From: Microbacteriaceae bacterium
GTDB lineage: Bacteria; Actinomycetota; Actinomycetes; Actinomycetales; Microbacteriaceae
Direction of reading: 5' to 3'
NCBI GenBank assembly: GCA_022701925.1
Contig: JAKONM010000174.1
Coordinates: 1-5,874 of the forward strand
Length of the DNA stretch: 5,874 nucleotides
Made by a program: the position numbers and the translations under genes. Of the stretch, positions 1 to 4,445 are shown piece by piece; the stretch's first letter is position 1, and every line of letters begins with the position of its first letter. Under the pieces are notes generated by a model, which saw only the letters and a program-made list of their open reading frames with translations, was not told the origin of the DNA and made no database searches.

Positions 1-1
1 C

Positions 2-463
2 ATCCTGATGCTGACCGCCCGCACCGGGCTCGCCGACCGGGTGCGCGGGCTCGACGCGGGCGCCGACGACTACCTGGTGAAGCCGTTCGCGCTCGCCGAG
101 CTGACGGCCCGCATGCGGGCGCTGCTGCGCCGGGACGGCCAGGGCAGCGCGTCCCTGCTGCGGCACGGGCCGATCGAGCTGGACGTCGCGAAGCAGCTGG
201 CCGTGCGCGGCGGGCGCGAGCTGCCGCTGACGCTGAAGGAGTTCGGCGTGCTGCGCTACCTGCTCAGCCAGCCGGGGCACGTGGTGTCGGCGGAGGAGCT
301 GCTCGAGCACGTGTGGGACGAGAACGCCGACCCCTTCACCCAGACCGTGCGGGTGACCGTCGGCACCCTGCGCCGCAAGCTGACGGTGGGCGACGAGGCG
401 CCCGCCATCGAGACCGTCACCGGCCGCGGCTACCGGCTGCGCGACCTGACGGACCGGTCGTGA
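2..463 (+). CDS. OmpR-family response regulator, C-terminal part (5' end outside window)
   Basis: DNA-binding output protein of a two-component system. The reading frame is open from base 2 and the gene start lies upstream, so 153 residues are visible. They begin inside the receiver domain: the conserved switch Thr of the LTA motif (codon 14-16), then GLDAGADDYLVKPF with the conserved Lys at codon 80-82. The phospho-accepting Asp would be upstream of the window. A short linker leads into a complete winged-helix trans_reg_C domain (about visible residues 57-150), with the typical LTLKEFGVLRYLL helix, VSAEELLEHVWD, the recognition-helix region VRVTVGTLRRKL, and the terminal wing motif IETVTGRGYRL. 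Its TGA overlaps the GTG of the histidine kinase gene, so the two proteins are almost certainly a cognate pair translated from one message. Family assignment is certain; the regulon is unknown. Confidence 0.96.
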   Translation: MLMLTARTGLADRVRGLDAGADDYLVKPFALAELTARMRALLRRDGQGSASLLRHGPIELDVAKQLAVRGGRELPLTLKEFGVLRYLLSQPGHVVSAEELLEHVWDENADPFTQTVRVTVGTLRRKLTVGDEAPAIETVTGRGYRLRDLTDRS

Positions 464-1758
464 CGCGCCTCCCGGCGGCGCTGCGCACCATCCGGGTGCG
501 GCTGGCGCTGACCTACTCGGCGCTGCTGTTCGGCATCTCCGCGCTGGCGATCGGCGCGATCCTGCTGGCGCTGAACGCGACGCTGCCGAACGAGCCGCTG
601 AACCCGGTGACGGTGAAGAAGTTCTTCCGCCTGTCCGACGGCACGCTGGTCTACCGGCCGGGCGAGCAGGTGCAGGTGGCCGACGTCGAGAGCGTGCAGA
701 AGGCGGTGAACTTCCAGACCCTGCAGACGGTGCGCGACTACTCCGTCGTGGCGCTGATCGTGATGTTCGTGCTGAGCCTCGCGATCGGGTGGTGGGTCGC
801 GCGCCGCGCGCTGCGGCCGGTGTCCGCGATCACCAGCACCGCGCGGGAGATCAGCGCGACGGACCTCTCCCGCCGCGTCGGCGCGGGCGGCCCGCCCGAC
901 GAGCTGCACGAGCTGGCCGACACGATGGACGGCATGCTCGACCGCCTCGACGGCGCCTTCCGGGCGGAGCGGATGCTGGTGGAGGACGTCAGCCACGAGC
1001 TGCGGAACCCCGTCGCGGTGATCCAGGCGAACGTGGAGGCGGTGCTCGCGACCGAGGACGCGACGCCGGACGAGCGCCGCGAGGCCGCCGCGGTCGTGCT
1101 CGGCGCCACCGAGCGGATGCGCCGGCTGCTGGAGGACCTGCTGGCCTCCGCCCGCACCCGCTCCGCGGCGTTCGAGGAGCAGGAGGCGGACCTGTCCCGC
1201 ATCGCCGCCGAGGCGGTGCTCGAGCACCGCCTGCTGGCGGAGCAGCGGGGCCTGCGGCTGGAGGAGCGGCTGCCGGGCGGTCCCCCGGTGTTCGCGGACC
1301 CGGTGGCGCTGTCGCGCGCCCTCGGCAACCTGCTGTCGAACGCGGTGCGGCTGGCACCCGCCGGCACCGCGATCACGGTCGCGACCGGCAGCCGCGGCGG
1401 CTGGGCCTGGGCCGCCGTGCGCGACGAGGGCCCGGGCATCCCCGAGGCCGAGCGCGAGCGCGTCTTCGAGCGCTTCCACCGCCTGCCCGCCCCCGCCGCC
1501 CCTCCCGCTGACGGCCGACCGCCGGAGCAGTCCGCCGACGGGCGGTCCGAGCCCGCCGGAGGGGCCGTCGCCCGCGGGCGCGACCGCGGGTCCGGGCTGG
1601 GACTCGCGATCGCGCGGCAGATCGCCGAGAGCCACGAGGGCCGGCTGACCGTCTTCCCCGCGGGCGCGGGCAGCACCTTCGTGCTCTGGCTGCCGGACCG
1701 GGCGGCGGTCGCGCCCGACCGCCGCGGCGCGCCTCCCGCGACGGACCCGCTGGGCTGA
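460..1758 (+). CDS. Sensor histidine kinase (HAMP-HisKA-HATPase_c) with extended ATP lid
   Basis: Membrane sensor kinase of 432 residues that should autophosphorylate on His and pass the phosphate to the upstream regulator. Start chosen at GTG 460, inside the regulator's stop (GTGA overlap); no good Shine-Dalgarno is seen, so coupling is likely. Order of parts: TM1 about 17-40; a short extracytoplasmic sensor of about 50 residues (43-94); TM2 about 95-113; HAMP about 114-167; H-box VSHELRNP with phospho-acceptor H179; N-box NLLSN with N290 and N294; G1 box DEGPGIP (D322); F-box ERVFERFHR (332-341); G2 box GSGLGLAI (377-384). All catalytic motifs are intact. The odd point is a Pro/Ala/Gly/Arg-rich stretch of about 35 residues (342-376) between the F and G2 boxes, clearly longer than the usual ATP lid. 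The signal sensed cannot be read from the small sensor domain. Confidence 0.95.
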   Translation: MTRLPAALRTIRVRLALTYSALLFGISALAIGAILLALNATLPNEPLNPVTVKKFFRLSDGTLVYRPGEQVQVADVESVQKAVNFQTLQTVRDYSVVALIVMFVLSLAIGWWVARRALRPVSAITSTAREISATDLSRRVGAGGPPDELHELADTMDGMLDRLDGAFRAERMLVEDVSHELRNPVAVIQANVEAVLATEDATPDERREAAAVVLGATERMRRLLEDLLASARTRSAAFEEQEADLSRIAAEAVLEHRLLAEQRGLRLEERLPGGPPVFADPVALSRALGNLLSNAVRLAPAGTAITVATGSRGGWAWAAVRDEGPGIPEAERERVFERFHRLPAPAAPPADGRPPEQSADGRSEPAGGAVARGRDRGSGLGLAIARQIAESHEGRLTVFPAGAGSTFVLWLPDRAAVAPDRRGAPPATDPLG

Positions 1759-1803
1759 GGGCCCCCGACGCCACTACGGTCGCTCCAGCCGGTGCACTCG
1801 ACG

Positions 1804-1809
1804 AGGAGG
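1804..1809 (+). promoter_or_regulatory. Shine-Dalgarno AGGAGG deciding the TetR start
   Basis: AGGAGG lies six bases before ATG 1816, an ideal spacing. It favours ATG 1816 over the in-frame GTG at 1792, which would place this site inside the coding region and has no comparable site of its own. It is one of only two strong ribosome binding sites in the window. Confidence 0.85.
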
Positions 1810-1815
1810 ACGGGG

Positions 1816-2568
1816 ATGGGGCGCAGGACGGGCGACGAGACCCGCGAGCTGCTGCTGCGGACGGGCATGGAGATGCTGCTCGCACGCGGCGTCTCCGCCG
1901 GGGTGGGGCACATCCGTCTGCAGGAGGTCGTGCAGCGCGCGCAGCTGACGACCGGCGCCGCCTACCGGCTGTGGGCCGATCAGGATCACTTCCACCGCGA
2001 CCTGGCGATCGAGGTGACGCGGTACCGGGACGTGGGATCCGTGGAGCTGTTCCGCGCCGTGGCCGACGACCCCCGCGCCCGCGGGGGCGGGCTCGACCGG
2101 GTGATCCGCCTCGCAGCGGCTGCGCACGTCCAGAGCCTCGCTGGCGACCGGTCACGGAGCAGCCGGGTGTTCCTCGTGGCGCTGGCGCTGCGGGCGTCCT
2201 CCCGCTGCTCGGACGGGCTGAACGCGGCGAGCGCGGAGCGGCACCTCGACTCCGTCGGCGAGTTCGCCGAGGTCTACGGGTCGCTGATGCGGGCCCACGG
2301 CTACCGCATGCGGGCCCCGCTCACGGTGCTCGACTTCGCGGAGGCCGTCGCCGCGATGGGCGAGGGGTTCGCGTTGCAGGAGATCCAGGGGATCCCCCAC
2401 CCCGTCTTCGGGCCGAGCACCGACGGCGCCGATGTCGACCTCGACCTTTCGGACGGCCCCTGGACGCTGCTCGGCCTCACGATCCGTGCCCTGGTGGCGT
2501 CGTTCATGGTCCGGGAGGAGCGGGACGGGGACCGCCCCTCCCGGGTCATGAGCACCGAGGAGGTCTGA
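1816..2568 (+). CDS. TetR/AcrR-family transcriptional regulator
   Basis: Probable ligand-responsive dimeric repressor of 250 residues. The N-terminal three-helix DNA-binding domain covers about residues 7-65: helix 1 TRELLLRTGMEMLLARG, then the helix-turn-helix IRLQEVVQRAQLTTGAAYRLWADQDHF (about 33-59). This follows the family pattern of a buried hydrophobic helix, a Thr/Gly turn, an aromatic at the end of the recognition helix (here Y50, W53) and a following acidic/amide cap. The C-terminal 180 residues are helical and show no recognisable ligand-domain signature, as is usual for the family, so the effector and targets cannot be predicted. The start is fixed by AGGAGG at 1804-1809. It follows the kinase gene after 57 bp and converges on the phospholipase gene with a gap of 26 bp. 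No operator palindrome is evident immediately upstream, so autoregulation is unproven. Confidence 0.88.
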   Translation: MGRRTGDETRELLLRTGMEMLLARGVSAGVGHIRLQEVVQRAQLTTGAAYRLWADQDHFHRDLAIEVTRYRDVGSVELFRAVADDPRARGGGLDRVIRLAAAAHVQSLAGDRSRSSRVFLVALALRASSRCSDGLNAASAERHLDSVGEFAEVYGSLMRAHGYRMRAPLTVLDFAEAVAAMGEGFALQEIQGIPHPVFGPSTDGADVDLDLSDGPWTLLGLTIRALVASFMVREERDGDRPSRVMSTEEV

Positions 2569-2594
2569 CCGGACGGCGCCGCGGACGGGAGACC

Positions 2595-3014
2595 TCAGTT
2601 GAACAGCAGGGTGTTCACCCGGACGACCTCGAAGTACACGTCCGCGGTCTCGTTGCACGCGCCGCGCCGCGGGTCCCACCGGCCGTAGGTGTACCGGCAC
2701 TCCTGCTTGAGGTTCGCGCGCAGGTTGGTGTCGCAGGTCGAGCGGGCCGTCGAGCGGTACATGATGCACAGGTCGTGGCGGGCGCAGGGCCCCCGGAAGT
2801 CGGCGTTGCGCCCGGGGCTCGGGAACTGGTCGGGGCTCTTGGTGCAGTAGTCGTGCAACGTGCGCTGGTAGGTCGTGTTCGGGTTGTAGACGTAGTTGCT
2901 CGGGATGCTGACGTGGGCGTCGCTCGCCTGCGCGGCGCTCGCTCCGGCGACCGCCAGCACGGGAGCCCCCAGTGCGACCAGGGCCGCTCCCACCATGAAG
3001 CGCAGGTTGCGCAT
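2595..3014 (-). CDS. Secreted phospholipase A2 (prokaryotic/fungal PLA2 family)
   Basis: Predicted secreted, calcium-dependent enzyme releasing the sn-2 fatty acid from glycerophospholipids; 139 residues. A Sec signal peptide is clear: MRNLR, then a hydrophobic core (about 6-24), and an AQA-type signal peptidase I site after A30, leaving about 109 mature residues, close to the roughly 120 of Streptomyces PLA2. The central region keeps the family pattern: DYC (D55 as Ca ligand, C57), SPD, then CARHD with C77 and the catalytic dyad H80-D81, and a later CDTNLR...C segment. C57/C77 and C106/C120 match the two disulfides of the Streptomyces enzyme; C83 and C94 are an additional pair. Start chosen at ATG 3014 because GAAGGAG ends six bases before it. 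Composition is slightly poorer in GC than its neighbours, but third positions remain G/C, which argues against very recent transfer. It is divergent from the AAA+ gene. Activity is inferred from motifs. Confidence 0.88.
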   Translation of the reverse strand: MRNLRFMVGAALVALGAPVLAVAGASAAQASDAHVSIPSNYVYNPNTTYQRTLHDYCTKSPDQFPSPGRNADFRGPCARHDLCIMYRSTARSTCDTNLRANLKQECRYTYGRWDPRRGACNETADVYFEVVRVNTLLFN

Positions 3015-3020
3015 GACCAT

Positions 3021-3027
3021 CTCCTTC
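3021..3027 (-). promoter_or_regulatory. Shine-Dalgarno GAAGGAG for the phospholipase gene
   Basis: On the minus strand GAAGGAG is followed by ATGGTC and then ATG 3014-3012. The spacing is six bases to the second ATG but zero to the first ATG (3020-3018). This selects 3014 as the start and gives the cleanest signal peptide. Upstream in-frame start codons, such as TTG at 3065, would add a charged, non-signal-like extension. Confidence 0.8.
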
Positions 3028-3092
3028 GACGATTCATCAGGGACTTCCTGACGGATCGCATGCAAGCAGCGAGGGGCGTCGCGACGGAAGAT

Positions 3093-3105
3093 AAAGAAGT
3101 TCTTT
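3093..3105. promoter_or_regulatory. Perfect 13-bp AT-rich palindrome, candidate shared operator
   Basis: AAAGAA-G-TTCTTT is a perfect inverted repeat (6-1-6) in the 123-bp divergent region between the phospholipase and AAA+ genes. It stands out because the surrounding DNA is strongly GC-rich. It overlaps the -35 position of the candidate plus-strand promoter and abuts a TATCTT box on the minus strand (3093-3088), where a bound dimeric regulator could affect both genes. The role as an operator is inferred; the arms are short for a stem-loop and there is no U-tract. Confidence 0.45.
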
Positions 3106-3123
3106 CCGCGCCGACCCGCTCCC

Positions 3124-3129
3124 TAGGCT
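3124..3129 (+). promoter_or_regulatory. Candidate -10 box TAGGCT for the AAA+ gene
   Basis: TAGGCT fits the actinobacterial TAnnnT -10 pattern and ends only eight bases before ATG 3138. This would put the transcription start at or very near the A of the ATG and make the message leaderless. Consistent with that, no Shine-Dalgarno sits at a usable distance (the only GAGG, 3133-3136, is one base from ATG). The -35 region around 3100-3106 (TTCTTTC) does not resemble TTGACA, so this is a weak prediction. Confidence 0.4.
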
Positions 3130-3137
3130 CTCGAGGC

Positions 3138-4445
3138 ATGGACGACGCCCTGTTCGCCAGCCTGTTCGCCGCGGTCGACGCCCGCCCCGACGACGCCGAC
3201 CTGCGCACCCAGGTGGCGCAGCTGCTGCTCGACCGCGGCAGGCCCGCGGAGGCGCTGCAGCACGCCGCGGTCGCGCTGCAGCACGCGCCGGGGCACGCGG
3301 CGGCGCTGACGGTGCTGACGCAGGCCTCCGCGGCGCTGCGCCCGGCGGCTGGCGCGTCGGAGCCCCCGGCGGCGGGCGGGAACGAGCAGCCGGCCGCCCC
3401 CGCGGCCCCGCCGTCGCGCGAGGACGCGCCCGCGGAAGGCTTCGACTGGGCGCACGCGGAGCAGCAGCTGGGCGGCAGCGCGATGCCGCCGCCGTTCGTC
3501 GACTCCTCGCAGCAGGAGGCGCCGCCGATCGTGCCCGGCGGCGAGCCGGAGGCGGATGCGGACGCTGAGATCGAGCGGCCATCCATCACGCTGGACGACG
3601 TCGGCGGGCTGCAGGACGTGAAGCAGCGGCTGCGCGAGAGCTTCCTCGAGCCGATGCGGCACCCCGAGGTCGCCGCCGCCTTCGGCAAGTCGCTGCGGGG
3701 CGGGCTGATCCTCTACGGCCCTCCCGGGTGCGGCAAGACCTTCATCGCCCGCGCGGTCGCCGGCGAGCTGGGCGCGCACTTCATCACGGTGAGCCTGGCG
3801 GACGTGCTGGGGCCGCACCTCGGCGAGACCGAGCAGAAGCTGCACGCGCTGTTCACCACCGCGCGCCGGCTGGCCCCGGCGGTGCTCTTCCTCGACGAGA
3901 TCGATGCGATCGGGGCACGCCGCAGCGGCATCTCCGGCGGCTGGAGCGGGCTGCGGCTCATGGTCAACCAGCTGCTGATGGAGATGGACTCCATGACCGC
4001 CGACAACGACGGCCTGTTCGTGCTGGCCGCCACGAACGCGCCCTGGGACGTCGACCCCGCGCTGCTGCGGCCGGGCCGCTTCGACCGCATGACGCTGGTG
4101 CTGCCGCCGGACGAGCCGGCGCGGGAGGCGATCCTGCAGCACCACTTCGCCCGGCGCCCCATCGCCGGCATCGACCTGCAGGCGGTCGTGCGCGCCACGG
4201 AGGACTTCAGCGGCGCCGACCTGGAGCACGTGGTCGTCAGCGCCGCGGAGCAGGCGATGGCCCGCTCGGTGAAGGCGGGCCGCATCGAGCCGATCGGCAT
4301 GGACGACGTGCGGCACGCGCTGCGGCAGGTCAAGCCCTCCACCGGCTCCTGGCTGGTCAGCGCGAAGAACGTGGCGGCGTTCGCGAACACCGACGGCCGG
4401 TACGACGACCTGGTCGCGTACCTCAAGCGCCGCCGTGCCCTCTGA
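3138..4445 (+). CDS. TPR-AAA+ ATPase (classic AAA clade)
   Basis: Cytoplasmic ATPase of 435 residues, probably a hexameric remodelling or unfolding motor. An N-terminal TPR (about 20-53, with A27, A39, A46 and P51 at consensus positions) is followed by a Pro/Ala-rich linker (about 68-148) containing a less biased island FDWAHAEQQLGG (102-113). The AAA module starts at DDVGGLQDVK (about 153). It has Walker A GPPGCGKT (194-201), Walker B LFLDEID (D253, E254), sensor 1 AATN (N300), arginine fingers R311/R314 in RPGRFDR, and the small-domain motif FSGADLEHV (357-365). The C-terminus (PSTGSW...YDDLVAYLKRRRAL) resembles, from memory, actinobacterial TPR-AAA proteins. The pore-loop-1 position reads PHLGETE, without the usual aromatic. 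Start at ATG 3138; the frame stays open far upstream only as a GC-rich artefact crossing the TetR and phospholipase genes. The stop overlaps the next gene by 11 bp. ATPase activity is near certain; the substrate is unknown. Confidence 0.93.
   Translation: MDDALFASLFAAVDARPDDADLRTQVAQLLLDRGRPAEALQHAAVALQHAPGHAAALTVLTQASAALRPAAGASEPPAAGGNEQPAAPAAPPSREDAPAEGFDWAHAEQQLGGSAMPPPFVDSSQQEAPPIVPGGEPEADADAEIERPSITLDDVGGLQDVKQRLRESFLEPMRHPEVAAAFGKSLRGGLILYGPPGCGKTFIARAVAGELGAHFITVSLADVLGPHLGETEQKLHALFTTARRLAPAVLFLDEIDAIGARRSGISGGWSGLRLMVNQLLMEMDSMTADNDGLFVLAATNAPWDVDPALLRPGRFDRMTLVLPPDEPAREAILQHHFARRPIAGIDLQAVVRATEDFSGADLEHVVVSAAEQAMARSVKAGRIEPIGMDDVRHALRQVKPSTGSWLVSAKNVAAFANTDGRYDDLVAYLKRRRAL

Noticed and set aside
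313..459. Upstream in-frame extension of the histidine kinase to 313
   Set aside because: It overlaps the winged-helix end of the response regulator and encodes Arg/Pro-rich sequence; GTG 460 gives a normal N-terminus just before TM1.
1532..1545. CCGCC-GACG-GGCGG hairpin
   Set aside because: It lies inside the kinase coding region, has only a 5-bp stem and is not followed by a T-run; expected by chance at this GC content.
430..1635. Long minus-strand frames opposite the histidine kinase (430-1635, 738-1913, 989-1357)
   Set aside because: Composition is dominated by Arg, Ala, Gly, Pro and Ser with no domain, and they lie opposite a kinase with every catalytic motif intact. These are normal shadows in GC-rich DNA.
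1752..1764. Stem-loop GGGC...GCCC at the end of the kinase gene as terminator
   Set aside because: Only four base pairs, overlapping the stop codon, with no T-tract.
1775..1780. TACGGT as a -10 box for the TetR gene
   Set aside because: It fits TAnnnT and would give a short leader, but no -35-like sequence lies 16-18 bases upstream, and the pattern is common by chance.
1792..1815. GTG 1792 as the TetR start
   Set aside because: The strong AGGAGG at 1804-1809 lies downstream of it and is perfectly spaced for ATG 1816.
2569..2594. Bidirectional terminator between the TetR and phospholipase genes
   Set aside because: The gap holds only an 8-bp GC palindrome (CGGCGCCG, 2574-2581) with no loop and no T-tract on either strand, so I cannot support a terminator.
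3015..3065. Longer phospholipase N-terminus starting at 3065
   Set aside because: It starts with TTG, has no ribosome binding site, and adds a charged stretch before the signal peptide; GAAGGAG fits ATG 3014.
1971..3137. Extension of the AAA+ frame upstream of 3138 (open from 1971)
   Set aside because: It crosses the TetR gene and reads antisense through the phospholipase gene; the sequence is Arg/Pro/Gly-rich with no domain until the TPR after ATG 3138.
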